In this document: in pieces, positions 16,256 through 26,368 of the stretch
Numbering within the stretch: position 1 is the stretch's first letter
Layout of the letters: each line of letters starts with the position of its first letter
Made by a program: the position numbers and the translations under genes
Notes under the pieces: model-generated
What the model was told of the DNA's origin: nothing
Database searches by the model: none
The model's input: the letters and a program-made list of their open reading frames with translations, nothing else
From: Granulicella arctica
Lineage (GTDB): Bacteria; Acidobacteriota; Terriglobia; Terriglobales; Acidobacteriaceae
Assembly: GCF_025685605.1 (NCBI RefSeq)
Contig: NZ_JAGTUT010000006.1
Span: 1 to 64,000, forward strand
Length of the DNA: 64,000 bases
Direction of reading: 5' to 3'

Positions 16256-17045
16256 GGCTCTGTTGCATTAACTAAGATAAGCCAGACGAGCCCTTCGCTA
16301 CTTGCGCTTACGCGGCACGCTGGAAGAGCTGGTTCACGAAGCGGATCTCGTTATGGACACCTCGTTTGCAAGTGAGGCAGTGGCCGCGCCGGATCATGCG
16401 CATGATCTCGAAGCCCTTGATGGTGGCAGTTGCTGTCTTCATCGTCTGGAAGCCGCGCGTAGGCTTAATGACTCGCTTCAGTGCGCCATGATCTGCCTCA
16501 ATGATGTTGTTCAGGTATTTCGATGTTCGATGCCTTGTGCTCCTCGGAAGCTTACCACTGTCCTTGAGACGCTCGATCGCTTCAGGATAGGAGCGGAGCT
16601 TGTCCGTGGTGATCGATGACGGTGGCCAATCCCGCATGATTGTCAATGCTTTAGCGAGGAAACGTTGCGCCGCGCGTGTGTTTCTGCGGTCTGAAAGCAT
16701 GAAGTCGATCAGCACGCCATACTTGTCGACAGCGCGGAACAGATACTTCCACTTGCCGCCCACCTTGATGTACGTCTCATCGCTCGCCACGATGTCGAGC
16801 CATAGCGTTGATAAGCCCGCACTCGCTTCTCGAGCTCAGGAGCGTAGCGATGAACCCAGCGCATGATCGTGGATGGATCCACCTCCACCCCGCGTTCCTG
16901 CATCATCTCAGCCAGGTCCCGGTAGGAGATCCCATACTTGCAGTACCAACGAACGCAAACCAGGATGATCGCGACTGGGAACCGACGACGCTTGAACATG
17001 AGCTTCATGCTAACGCTCAGACCAACGCGTTAATGCAACAAAGCC
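16256..17045 (-). mobile_element. IS6-family insertion sequence, copy B (790 bp, decayed)
   Basis: Ends are GGCTCTGTTGCATTAAC (16256-16272) and a complement with one mismatch (GTTAATGCAACAAAGCC, 17029-17045). It is related to but clearly diverged from copies A and C. The 8-bp flanks TCAGAGAT and CAGAGTTT share CAGAG but are not a true duplication. The transposase gene is frameshifted, so this copy is inactive. Confidence 0.85.
16308..16999 (-). pseudogene. IS6-family transposase, frameshifted (copy B)
   Basis: The N-terminal part (MFKRRRFPVAIILVCVRWYC) runs to STSWRA. One base is then missing near 16785-16795. The second part resumes at SDETYIKVGGKWKYLFRAVD, with the remaining Asp (TTDKLRSYPEA) and Glu (NNIIEADHGALKR). 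The deletion falls directly before the first catalytic Asp. Confidence 0.88.
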
Positions 17046-17066
17046 CAGAGTTTCCCTAAGTGATTC

Positions 17067-20000
17067 TTACCAGCTTATTTTGGCTGAGAGTTGCATTTGA
17101 CGGGGTAGATTGCTCTGACCTGCACCGGCACCCTTTTCGATTAAGCCGAATGTCGAATCATTGGTGTTGTTATCAGGATTCTCGGACCACAAAGGATGGT
17201 TCAACACATTAAAGGCTTCGAGGCGTATCTGCAGGCTGAGTCTTTCAAACAGCGCGAAGTTCTTCGATAGATTTGTGTCAAATTGGTGGCTGCGCGGAAG
17301 ACGAATGCCTGTGTAGGTCGTGTTTTGTGTCTCTCCATAATTAGGGACCTGCAGGAAGTTGGCCTGGCTGCAGGTGCCATCATAATCAACTGGCACCTGC
17401 ACAAGAGGATATGCGCCAGAGTTATTCTCCTGATACTTTTCCGTACACGGAGAAACAAGGCGAATAAACCCGTTATCCTTCTGGATGTGGGGGTGCACAT
17501 AAGGACTGGCGAGTATGTTAGTTCCTGCTGGTATAGCCCACGGTGTACCGGTCTGATAGACGTACAAACTTCCTATCTCCCATCCGCCGATCACACCATC
17601 AACAATGCGATTCGTACTACCTAGAAATGTACGTCCTCGGCCAACTGGTAAAAGATAAACTCCTGAGAGAGTGATGCGGTGGGTTCTATCGTTGCCATCA
17701 AGACTCCTTGACGGCACACGATACGTCGTATCAGCAAACCCTCCTGCGTCCATCTGCTTCGACCAGGTCCAAGTGCCATGCATGGTGAGGGACTTGTTCC
17801 ATTTGTGAGCTGCGGTGACTTGGAGAGAGTTATACCAGGTACGCTCATTGTTGAGCTGGTACTCCGTTATATCTCCGAACTGAGGAAAGGAGCGAGTGAA
17901 GTTCAGCTGACTGATGGTTGTTGAATTGTAGTAATTCGATCCTTGGAATCCATTAATTCCTTGAAATGGATTAATAGGATTGTTATTCGTGCAGACTTCA
18001 TACCTTCCACCTAATGCTGGATTACAAGGCGCGTATGCCGCCGCACTCTGGTGATTGATATTGTCACTGCTGTCTCCATTGTAGAGGCGGCTTCCGACAT
18101 AGGCGATGCTGATCGTGTCATTTCTGCGAAACTGCTGCTCTATCCCGAGAGAGTATGTCCAGAAGCTCGGAATCTTGTAGTGTGGGTTTAGAAAAAATGG
18201 ACTTTGTCCTAACTGCTCAAGCATCCCGAGAGAAGATCCAGTAGGTTGAATCACTGAGGGATAGAGGTGACTGATGGGATTCGCAAGATTGGGATACGAC
18301 GTGCTCGGTCGTGTTGGGTCACTTGCCTGGTAGTTTGTCGTAGCGCTGAAGCCATAGGTTGACGGGGCGGCTTGCTGACTTCGAAACGATTCACCAAAAC
18401 CTCCACGCAGGACCATTCTGTCGTTTAGAGCGTAGGCAAAACCAACGCGCGGCTGAACATTGCCCTTCGTGAGAGCGAACGGTGCACGGGGATTGCCGTT
18501 AACACCTAAGTAGGTTATGCCACCAAGGAGTTGGCCGTGACCTGGAACAGTCACTTGGGAATTGATGGGGTTCGTGGCCGTCGTGTTGAATGCGTAATTG
18601 GCAAAGTTGTTTCGCTCGGTCTGGGCAGGGGCGAAATCCCAACGCACTCCAAGATTTAGGGTTAGCTTCCTGGTGACCTTCCAGTCGTCCTGAACGAACG
18701 GCGCCCAGTAGTGCGAGGAGAAGAATGTTTTCACATTGATGGTGTTACTGCCCGAGGTGAGGTTGCCGAGCAGCAATGAAGCGATAGAATTCCCACTGGC
18801 AACATCATACGGTCCACAGCAGTTGGTCTGCGTCCACTGACGATCAACATAAAGACTGTTGCCGCCGCCTACAATGTTGTTCCCCGATTGCTGGAAACGC
18901 GCATCAACTCCGGCGTGAATGGTTTGTTTGTTCTTCACCCAGGTTACTGACGGGAAAAGGAGCAGAGAGTTGCTGACCGTTTGCGAATTGTTGTTTGTAC
19001 CAAGAGAGGCGAACTCGCTGACTTGGATATACGGAAACTCAACTGCGGCTGCAGGGCCCATACCAGCCAGGTCTGCTGAAGATAGACCAAGAGTCGTAGG
19101 ATCAAAGCGCGGCCCTCCAAACGAATAATCAGCTCTGATGGATACGTTACTGCGAAAGTCCAACAACAGATTGGGGCTGACTGTGTGAGTCTCCTCGAGC
19201 GTGAAGGTATGGCTGCGTTCTCCGTGTGGCAGTTGACCGTTGTCTGCCGCGTTGCTGAAGCCGACATAGCTTCGCCTCTCGACTCGTTCCCAATATCCGT
19301 AGTGAAAGCTGAATCGATCTTTGGACGATATGTTCTCATCCCACTTCCCGAGGACATTGCGATACCTGTCAGTATCTGCAGCAGCAACGGTGTAGTTATT
19401 GGCGAAGGGATTGGAACCTGCGGCAGTTTGCGTGTTGGGCGCGGGATAGTAGGAGAGGATCTTCTGGGCTACAGCATTAATGCGGGATGCTGGAATGACG
19501 TTTGCAGCGGGTGTTGGGTTGATAGCGTCAGTTGGACCGAATGGAACGCGTACGTAGGTTCCGTTAGCGTTTTGCGAAATGTTCTGAGGATCTAAAAGAC
19601 TGATTGGGGCATACGAAGAGCCGGTGTAGTAGACCAGGTTTGTAAAGTCGCCTTTCAGCCAGGCCGGACTTGGGACGGAGTCAGTAACGGTATTTGGTTC
19701 GACCTCGTTCCAGTTTTCATACTGCATTGTAAAAAAAGACTTGTCTCGTCCGTTGTAGAGCTTGGGAATGACAATTGGGCCGTCCAATTCGAAGCCATAT
19801 TGGTCCAACTTGTGCTTTTGGGTGCCGAACTGAGACGTGTCTGTACCGGGCAGCGCTGTAGCTATTTTGTAATTGTTTTGCCATAGGTTGGCGTCGAGAA
19901 ACGTACGTCGGGCGTACTCATATACATCGCCGTGAATAAGATTGGTGCCCGACTTAAGGATGACGTCCTCGACACCGCCAGAGTTGCGACCAAACCGGGC

Positions 20001-20684
20001 ATCATAAGCATTGGTGACGATCTTGAACTCCTGCACCGAATCAACAGGCGGCACATACGCTATACGTGCGTTTCCTGTGTTATTTGTCGAAGCTGCCTCA
20101 TTGGAGACTCCATCCAACATCAGCTCTACATTGCCTGAGCCTCCACCGTTGATAGCGGTGTTTGCCTGCGTATCATCAAACGGTCGCTGATATTGGGTCG
20201 CTCCCTGGTTCCAGGTCACACCAGCACTCAAAATCGACAGCATGCCAGGATCGCGACCGTTGAGGGGAAGCTCGGCAACACGAGTATTTTCTACGACCTC
20301 GCCGGCATCCGCCTTTCCGAAATCGATGAGTGGATCACTGTTAACCGTTACAGTCTCGGAGCTACTCCCAACCTTCAGAGTGAAATTCACAGTTGCTGTT
20401 TGATCGACCTGTAAGTTAATTCCCGTATGTACTGCTGTCTCGAAACCTTTTTCTTCGATTGATAGTGTGTAGTTACCCACTTTCAAATAGGGAATGGTGT
20501 AGTCCCCTGATTTTGTAGATGTTGTCTTTGTCACTATGTTGGTGTCCACGTTGAGCGCGGTGATCGTAGCCTTCGGAATGACAGCTCCAGTGGAATCGGT
20601 CACACGTCCTGTAAACTGCTGAGCGCTCAATAAGCTAGCTGATAGCAATAATATTAATATTAGTGGTACACGAACTACGATCAT
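17067..20684 (-). CDS. Oar-like TonB-dependent receptor with carboxypeptidase-regulatory domain
   Basis: This is an outer-membrane beta-barrel receptor of 1205 residues. It has a signal peptide (VVRVPLILILLLSASLLSA), an N-terminal Ig-like carboxypeptidase-regulatory domain (residues 22-105, FTGRVTDSTGAVIPKATITA), a plug (ELPLNGRDPGMLSILSAG and the GNVELMLDGVSNE region), and a long barrel. The barrel ends NLPRQMQLSAKISW, with an aromatic C-terminal residue as expected for barrel insertion. This large class is typical of acidobacteria and takes up oligosaccharides or other polymers with TonB energy. It lies downstream of, and in the same direction as, a GH59 glycosidase gene. LacI-type operator-like sites stand upstream, consistent with sugar control. 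Confidence 0.93.
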   Translation of the reverse strand: MIVVRVPLILILLLSASLLSAQQFTGRVTDSTGAVIPKATITALNVDTNIVTKTTSTKSGDYTIPYLKVGNYTLSIEEKGFETAVHTGINLQVDQTATVNFTLKVGSSSETVTVNSDPLIDFGKADAGEVVENTRVAELPLNGRDPGMLSILSAGVTWNQGATQYQRPFDDTQANTAINGGGSGNVELMLDGVSNEAASTNNTGNARIAYVPPVDSVQEFKIVTNAYDARFGRNSGGVEDVILKSGTNLIHGDVYEYARRTFLDANLWQNNYKIATALPGTDTSQFGTQKHKLDQYGFELDGPIVIPKLYNGRDKSFFTMQYENWNEVEPNTVTDSVPSPAWLKGDFTNLVYYTGSSYAPISLLDPQNISQNANGTYVRVPFGPTDAINPTPAANVIPASRINAVAQKILSYYPAPNTQTAAGSNPFANNYTVAAADTDRYRNVLGKWDENISSKDRFSFHYGYWERVERRSYVGFSNAADNGQLPHGERSHTFTLEETHTVSPNLLLDFRSNVSIRADYSFGGPRFDPTTLGLSSADLAGMGPAAAVEFPYIQVSEFASLGTNNNSQTVSNSLLLFPSVTWVKNKQTIHAGVDARFQQSGNNIVGGGNSLYVDRQWTQTNCCGPYDVASGNSIASLLLGNLTSGSNTINVKTFFSSHYWAPFVQDDWKVTRKLTLNLGVRWDFAPAQTERNNFANYAFNTTATNPINSQVTVPGHGQLLGGITYLGVNGNPRAPFALTKGNVQPRVGFAYALNDRMVLRGGFGESFRSQQAAPSTYGFSATTNYQASDPTRPSTSYPNLANPISHLYPSVIQPTGSSLGMLEQLGQSPFFLNPHYKIPSFWTYSLGIEQQFRRNDTISIAYVGSRLYNGDSSDNINHQSAAAYAPCNPALGGRYEVCTNNNPINPFQGINGFQGSNYYNSTTISQLNFTRSFPQFGDITEYQLNNERTWYNSLQVTAAHKWNKSLTMHGTWTWSKQMDAGGFADTTYRVPSRSLDGNDRTHRITLSGVYLLPVGRGRTFLGSTNRIVDGVIGGWEIGSLYVYQTGTPWAIPAGTNILASPYVHPHIQKDNGFIRLVSPCTEKYQENNSGAYPLVQVPVDYDGTCSQANFLQVPNYGETQNTTYTGIRLPRSHQFDTNLSKNFALFERLSLQIRLEAFNVLNHPLWSENPDNNTNDSTFGLIEKGAGAGQSNLPRQMQLSAKISW

Positions 20685-21502
20685 TTGGCCTCACATCCAA
20701 GTTGGCAATCATGGCCACTCGAGTGCTCCTTACTTGATACCTGCGGTTTGCCGTGTTCAACGCGGAAGTTGGGCTGATAACGAACGCGGATGCGGTCACC
20801 GAACTCGGAGCGCATCAAGTTGAGTGAAATTCTGGTAAGAGGGAACAGTCGATTCGCCTGCATCCAAATTGTGGCGGTATGCCGCTTGTGGTTTGATCAG
20901 TTCGTTTGATACTGGGGATCAAGAACACACTAAGGAAAAAGTAGCAGCATCCGTTGAATAAACACCCTTGTTTACGATCACGTTTACGAACAGTGAGAGC
21001 GTTTACGTCAATTTGCCTCCAGACACTTACGGGTTACATACATTGGCAACAGTTTTTTGGAAACGTTTTCAGCGAGCAGAAATTTATTCCCCTGATGAGA
21101 AGCTTGTCAACTTAAATATGGAGAGCTATGTTTGCGTTTGATAAGCAAAAGAAAACTTGATCTGAAATCCGATATCCGAATCCATTGCAGCTTCGAGGGC
21201 AGGACTCCCTTTTCTTGCTGTGCCGATCGTGCGCTTCCATCCTCTTATGATTAGGAGGATCTGAAGACCCGCGAGTCGCCTCCAGACGCACGCCTGCATT
21301 TTCGGTCTTCGGTTCGAGATAATTGCATTCGTTCCAGGAGCTGAGAGTGACCAGGTACGTCAGTGCAACGTATACAACTGCCCTGCCCCGGAAACTTGTG
21401 TTCCCGGCGGTGATAATGCTCGTTCGGTCAAGGGCCCCAAAAGTTCGTGCACGCAAAACGGTGTCTTCAGTGACAACGACCGAACTCGCCGAAAACGACG
21501 AT
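20685..21502. other. Intergenic region without a convincing gene
   Basis: Apart from the operator-like sites described separately, I find no frame with good start signal or recognisable motif in these 800 bases. The probable promoter of the TonB receptor lies here. Confidence 0.5.
20965..21072. promoter_or_regulatory. LacI-family operator-like sites upstream of the TonB receptor
   Basis: About 300-390 bases before the receptor start there are two direct copies of the half site GTTTACGA (20969-20994), another GTTTACG at 21001, and a near-palindrome TGGAAACGTTTTCA at 21058-21071 with the CG centre typical of LacI/CcpA-type operators. No LacI-type gene is in the window. Sites are seen; regulation is inferred. 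Confidence 0.4.
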
Positions 21503-21780
21503 TTATCGGGAGTGGCCCACGTCTTGAAGTATCTGTAGGAACAGATCTATAGTCGTTCCGCGTGGCTGCTTGCCATGTCTTCGCTTACGAACGATCACGA
21601 CGCTCCAGGTCTGCATGGCCTTACCTGAGGATCGAAGCTTCAGAATCGCGATCTTTCCGGTGATGGCAAATGACTGCGCTATCGCACGCGGGGCAATGGC
21701 CACACCAAGCCCCCTATCAAGAGAGATCGCCTTACAGCCAAGTTCCTCCATCATGGGCGGCAATGCTTGGTCGATCTCCC
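21503..21780 (-). pseudogene. LysR-type regulator, C-terminal fragment
   Basis: The fragment reads CKAISLDRGLGVAIAPRAIA and KAMQTWSVVIVRKRRHGKQP, which fits the end of a LysR substrate-binding domain. The N-terminal helix-turn-helix and most of the effector domain are missing. It lies beside other gene scraps, so I treat it as a relic. Confidence 0.5.
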
Positions 21781-21790
21781 AATCCGCCAC

Positions 21791-22391
21791 AGGTTCGAGA
21801 ACTGCTATGCGGACGACGCGTGGACCATCAAATCCGGCCTCAAGGCCGCGGCGCCCAAGACGCTGCTCTACCCTCAGGCGCCACGCAAGTGGGAGGTTGA
21901 GCCTTTCCTAATGACCGCGATCGCACTGCGGATAGCAATTACGGTGACCGTCGCCGTGCACCACGCGGGAACCAGTCCCGCCACTTGCGTTAGTTGTCAG
22001 AACGAGCTGCATGTTCGACCAAGGGTAATTGCCGTCTTCGCCAGACTTGCACTCGGCATTCTGTAGACCGCCGAGGATGAACGAATCGCAGCCTACAGCT
22101 TGTGGGGAGGAGGTCGCTGATCTCATCTTCTCGAACGCCGTAGGCGTGGAACTTCCTAATGTAGTACGTGGCATTTACGATCAAAACTGGCACACGCACT
22201 GGTTCCGGAGGGCGAACGAGGGAACCATTGTGCCACGGCCTTGATCGAGTGCAGGCTATCGTTAGCCTTGCCCAAGCTTGGCAGGACCGGCAAATGAAAC
22301 CTTAATGTCAGCATGATTCTAACCGGGAAATTGACTACACCTAATTGGTCATCTCGCCCCGCACGGCGACACGAGACAATTGACTAGCTGT
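21791..22391. other. Mixed gene remnants
   Basis: Short open frames exist on both strands (for example 21908-22174 minus, ending GDGHRNCYPQCDRG), but none shows a start signal or family I can name. Parts may belong to genes lost when the LysR gene was cut. Confidence 0.35.
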
Positions 22392-24419
22392 TTATTGGCG
22401 GCTTGTGGGGGTTATCGAGAGATTGTCGAATTGATCGGTGTCGTAGTCGAGAAACCCCAGCCCGATCTGACCGGTCTGGAATGGTATGTCGGAAAGAGCC
22501 GTCACTTTCTCTGCGTCGATATAAGCCGTGATCTGGTCCTTGTTGAAGGACAAGCGGTATGTATGCCACGAACCAACACCAATGGAAGTGACCGATCCTT
22601 GAGCCAAGTCGGTGTGCTTGCCGTGCGTGTCGGTTTTGAAAAGACTCCAACTGCCCGTATCCGAGACGCGGAAGTAATACCCCTGTTGATGGGACTGCGG
22701 GCGCTCTTGGATGCCCGCGCGGCCGATCAGTTCGACGGTGCCGGGTTTGGTGAGAATCGCGTCGACAGATAGCGTGTAGTTCTCCCACGACGGATCGCCG
22801 AGCAGCGTGAAAGCGTCGCTATCGTCTTGCCATTCGATAGGCTTCATGCTGTCCATCAGCTGCAGGCACTTGCCCGGCCGTCCCGCGGCGCATCGCTGAA
22901 TTTCAAAGGAGCCCTGCATGTCGGAGAGATAACGCGCCTCCTGACCAACCTGGTATCCTTCGAAGTTTTCGGAGTAGGGCAGCCTGAGTTCACCCGGTGG
23001 CGGAGCTGTCGCCGTTCCTTTCCCGGCGCCAGTCACGGTGCTAAAGGTATAAACGTAACCGGGCAAGAGCTTGAACTGATAGCGGCCCGTGCCGTCCGCA
23101 TTCAGTTCGGGCAGATGAACGAAGAAGTCGTGGTCGGAGTTCCCATCAATGTTCGTCGCCCAGACCTGAACGGGCTTCGTCGCCGGATTTCCGCTGACGC
23201 TGAACGTCAGCAGCGACGGCTCTTTGGCCGCCGCGGTCTCGATAATAGTGCTGTACTCGGCTCCGTCCGGCGATTTCAGCGTGATGTAGCTGCCGTTGGC
23301 GCGGTCACCGTCCAAATATCCGCTTGCGCTGTTGAGGAATTGCCAGCCTGGCTGCGTAAATTGAGTCACGTGGGCCGTCGCCCACAAGCTCGTTCCGATA
23401 CTGTAATTCCCCGACCAAGGCTGCGAAGCCACCATCAACCCCACCGTCGGATAGGGCAGATTGGCCGTAATCGCGGCGACGAGCGGCCAGTTCAAGAAAC
23501 CGGTCATCTTGGCATCCACATATCCGCGAATGATCGCGCGAATCAGCGGTCCAGTTCCGCTGTTGTCGTCCTGCGAGCCACTTTCACTGTCCCACAGCGG
23601 CTTGTGCGTGGCGAGCGCTTCCGGGGTGGAATGGCAGTGGTTCGCGTTACCGCCATCGCCACCTTCGCATGAATAATGAGCAGCGACAATGTCTATGGAG
23701 CTGGCAAAGCCCACATCCTTAACCATTTCTTTGGCTTCATCCCAATCGGAGTCGTCTCCAACCACTTGAGTCGCGTAGTGCTTGGCGGCCAGCGCGGCAT
23801 GCAGATCCTCGTACCACAGCTTGTTAAATCCTCTTTCGTTCCATCCCCCAAGATAATCGATCTTCAGGCCGTGGGATTGCGCGCAACCCATCCAGGTCAT
23901 TAAGTAGTCAATCGTGTCCTTTGACCAGAAGTTGCTGCCATAGTCGATCCAACCCGGCGCGGTCCAGGCCAGTCCGTACAACTTGATGTTTGGGTTGCGT
24001 AATCTAGCCTGCTCCGCCAGCCAGAACTCGTAGCCGGCATTGCAGTTCACCGCGCCACGGGTATGCTCCACACTCGGCTCGGAACCATCCGTGGAGTTAG
24101 CGTCTCCGCCGATCTCCAGCTTCAAAATCTGCAGTGCCGCGCCGTATCCCGGCTTGAAGAGATAATCGAGAATCTGGTCGCGCTGGGCCGGAGGATAATC
24201 GATCAACAATCGCGAGTTGCCGCCGCCGCCGCTGATCGCGCCTACCCCGCCGAAGACTAGGCCGCTCTCTGCGGTGTCGATATGGACTTGCGTGCTAATT
24301 CGCTGCGACGTCTCGCGCGGGGTTGGCGCAGTTTGTTGCGAAGTAGCTGCTTCGCCATAAGACGCAACCGCTATCGCCAGCGACATCACAAGAACAACTC
24401 CAACTCGCAGACTATGCAT
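22392..24419 (-). CDS. GH59 galactosylceramidase-like glycoside hydrolase, secreted
   Basis: The signal peptide (residues 1-25) precedes a catalytic barrel with clear likeness to animal galactocerebrosidase: FGGVGAISGGGGNSRLLIDY, DYLFKPGYGAALQILKLEIG and SSIDIVAAHYS. The acid/base Glu is in GGWNERGFNK (Glu195) and the nucleophile in PLWDSESGS (Glu279). A PWSGNYSIGTSLWATAHVTQ stretch follows, then a beta domain and a C-terminal lectin-like sandwich (SFEIQRCAAGRPGKCLQLMD ... QFDNLSI). GH59 enzymes release galactose from galactosylceramide and related beta-galactosides. In a soil bacterium the real substrate is probably another beta-galactoside. It lies in the same direction as the TonB receptor, which could import the products. 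Confidence 0.9.
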   Translation of the reverse strand: MHSLRVGVVLVMSLAIAVASYGEAATSQQTAPTPRETSQRISTQVHIDTAESGLVFGGVGAISGGGGNSRLLIDYPPAQRDQILDYLFKPGYGAALQILKLEIGGDANSTDGSEPSVEHTRGAVNCNAGYEFWLAEQARLRNPNIKLYGLAWTAPGWIDYGSNFWSKDTIDYLMTWMGCAQSHGLKIDYLGGWNERGFNKLWYEDLHAALAAKHYATQVVGDDSDWDEAKEMVKDVGFASSIDIVAAHYSCEGGDGGNANHCHSTPEALATHKPLWDSESGSQDDNSGTGPLIRAIIRGYVDAKMTGFLNWPLVAAITANLPYPTVGLMVASQPWSGNYSIGTSLWATAHVTQFTQPGWQFLNSASGYLDGDRANGSYITLKSPDGAEYSTIIETAAAKEPSLLTFSVSGNPATKPVQVWATNIDGNSDHDFFVHLPELNADGTGRYQFKLLPGYVYTFSTVTGAGKGTATAPPPGELRLPYSENFEGYQVGQEARYLSDMQGSFEIQRCAAGRPGKCLQLMDSMKPIEWQDDSDAFTLLGDPSWENYTLSVDAILTKPGTVELIGRAGIQERPQSHQQGYYFRVSDTGSWSLFKTDTHGKHTDLAQGSVTSIGVGSWHTYRLSFNKDQITAYIDAEKVTALSDIPFQTGQIGLGFLDYDTDQFDNLSITPTSRQ

Positions 24420-24590
24420 TGCTTCCTAATCTCCTACCGCGTGACCTGTCGCAATCCGGGTACTTGTCAAGACAGCCTAACAGAGAGCCCAGGCGCAACA
24501 GCGGGCGTCATGCTAAGGGATTTCACCCTTGGGAAAACCATTAGCCGCCGCGCTACCCCCAACAAACAAAATTTGTCGTGGGGAACGCAG

Positions 24591-24892
24591 AGGCCGCGCG
24601 TATGGGTCGGGTATAAGGTGCACCTCACGGAGAGTTGTGACGACGATGCCCCTCGACTGATCACGAACGTCGAAACTACGCCGGCCACAACCCCGGACGA
24701 CAATATGGCCGAGGTGGTGCATCGATCGCTTCACGGTCGCAATCTACTCCCCGCGATGCACCTGGTGGACAAGGGATACACCGACGCCAAAGTGCTGGTG
24801 AATAGCAATCGCGAGCATGGCATCAACATCATCGGCCCCGTCGCACAGGATCCAGGCTGGCAGGCTAGAGAAAAGTCGGGCTTCGACAAAAG
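24591..24892 (+). pseudogene. IS1182-type transposase fragment
   Basis: The frame reads WVGYKVHLTESCDDDAPRLI, TTPDDNMAEVVHRSLHGRNL and HLVDKGYTDAKVLV, the middle of an IS1182-family DDE transposase with one catalytic Asp (LVDKGY). The 5' part is absent, and the 3' part ends at the IS6 terminal repeat at 24893. The sequence between the GH59 gene and about 24590 may contain further diverged parts of it. Confidence 0.75.
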
Positions 24893-25706
24893 GGCTCTGT
24901 TGCATTAACTCTTTTGTGTGCAATTAGCTCTCACGTTGTTCAATCAGGCAGCGACCGTGAAGATATCGAACAGCTTGTTGATGAAACGCACCTCGTCCTT
25001 GACGTGCGGCTTGCATGTGAGGCAATGACCTCTGCGGATCATTCGCATCACTTCGAAGCCCTTGATGGTAGCGGCTGCCGTCTTCATCCTCTGAAAGCCC
25101 CGTGTCGGACGAATAACTCGCTTGAGTGCTCCATGATCCGCTTCAATGATGTTGTTCAGGTATTTGCACGTGCGATGCTTTGTCGACCCTGACAACTTGC
25201 CTTCCCGTTGCAGCCGGCTGATGGCGGCCGGATAAGATCCGAGCTGGTCTGTCGTGATCGACGATGGTGGCCAATGACGCATCGTAGCTAACGCTTTACC
25301 CAAGAAGCGATAGGCAGCTCCGGTGTTTCGTCGGTCCGTCAACATGAAGTCGATCAGCCGGCCATGCCTGTCGACAGCCCGGAACAGGTACTTCCACTTG
25401 CCGCCAACCTTCACATACGTCTCGTCCACGCGCCACGAGGTCGCCCGGTAGCCTTGGTACCAACGGACTCGCTTCTCCAGCTCAGGTGCGTAGCGATGGA
25501 CCCAATGCATGATCGTGGACGGGTCTACCTCCACACCGCGCTCCTCCATCATCTCCGCCAGATCGCGATAGGAGATCCCATACTTGCAGTACCAGCGAAC
25601 ACACACCAGGATGATTTCAACCGGAAAGCGCCGACGCTTGAACATGAGCCATCCTAACGTCTCTACGCCACCCAAGCTCCTGGTACCGAGTTAATGCAAC
25701 AGAGCC
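24893..25706 (-). mobile_element. IS6-family insertion sequence, copy C (814 bp, inverted to copy A)
   Basis: The same 814-bp element as at 13715-14528, in opposite orientation, with GGCTCTGTTGCATTAACTC ends. The flanks (GACAAAAG on the left, GTTTCTTG on the right) differ, so no target duplication is present. On the left it truncates an IS1182-type gene and on the right a membrane-protein gene. With copy A it brackets a 10.4-kb block carrying the tnpR fragment, passenger gene, TonB receptor and GH59 enzyme. Confidence 0.92.
24944..25645 (-). CDS. IS6-family transposase (DDE), copy C
   Basis: Protein identical over its length to copy A (MFKRRRFPVEIILV to NKLFDIFTVAA), intact DDE triad. Identity of the two copies implies recent duplication, so this IS is or was recently active. 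Confidence 0.92.
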   Translation of the reverse strand: MFKRRRFPVEIILVCVRWYCKYGISYRDLAEMMEERGVEVDPSTIMHWVHRYAPELEKRVRWYQGYRATSWRVDETYVKVGGKWKYLFRAVDRHGRLIDFMLTDRRNTGAAYRFLGKALATMRHWPPSSITTDQLGSYPAAISRLQREGKLSGSTKHRTCKYLNNIIEADHGALKRVIRPTRGFQRMKTAAATIKGFEVMRMIRRGHCLTCKPHVKDEVRFINKLFDIFTVAA

Positions 25707-26211
25707 GTTTCTTGCGCTGGTCTCCGTCATCAGCGCCTATCTTGCCTTCTCCGGCTATCGTGTTCTGAAGTTAAAGGATCTTGCTCGTGGTGGTTCAGCA
25801 CGACCGATCGACTGGGCAGCCGCCTGCATAGCCCTCGCCGCATCAGCTTTCCTTGTTGGCTTGGGTTGGTTACGTCCTGCAGCGGTACAGCATATGCAGG
25901 TAGTCGCCATAGTGCTCGGAAGCCTGGGTACGCGTGGGATTGTCGCGGACATTTGGCGTTTTATCCGGAAGCCAACTGAAAAGATGTTTTGGTGGTACTC
26001 GCATTTGACGAAGTTCATCGCCAGTTACATTGCGGCGTGGACGGCCTTCTCCACCGCTACCCTGAGCCACATCTTCCGGCACGCCGGCATCATTCTCTGG
26101 CTTTGGCCCGCAGCGATAGGAATTCCTGCCATTATCCTCACTATGGCTTATTACAAAAGGAAGTTCGCCGTTCGCACAGCTTCTGTTGCCAACGGTCTTG
26201 CTCCTGTCTGA
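25707..26211 (+). pseudogene. DUF2306-like membrane protein, 5' end removed by IS6
   Basis: The frame leaves the IS directly into FLALVSVISAYLAFSGYRVL. It continues through membrane segments (WAAACIALAASAFLVGLGWL, MQVVAIVLGSLG, KFIASYIAAWTAFSTATL, AGIILWLWPAAIGIPAIILT) with the His/Arg pattern of DUF2306 proteins (WRFIRKPTEKMFWWYSHLTK). An ATG at 25861 could start a shortened product, but the N-terminal segments are missing. Function of the family is unknown. Confidence 0.65.
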
Positions 26212-26368
26212 CAGATTTGAGATCGAGCTTGCGTTGCCGACGATAAGTCCTCATAAACGCAGCTGTCACCAGCTAAGCCGGTTTTGTTGGGGTATACGCT
26301 AACCATCCACGTTCAATCAGACACTTTTCCGTATTAATAGAATCCCTATTCCTGTATTCTGACGCAAG

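Noticed and set aside
16248-17053. CAGAG on both sides of IS6 copy B as a target duplication
   Set aside because: The shared five bases are at different distances from the ends, and IS6 elements make 8-bp duplications.
20681-20863. 60-codon frame before the TonB receptor
   Set aside because: No ribosome site, no motif, overlaps the receptor start.
22827-23672. 281-codon frame opposite the GH59 gene
   Set aside because: Arginine-rich shadow of a gene with strong family match.
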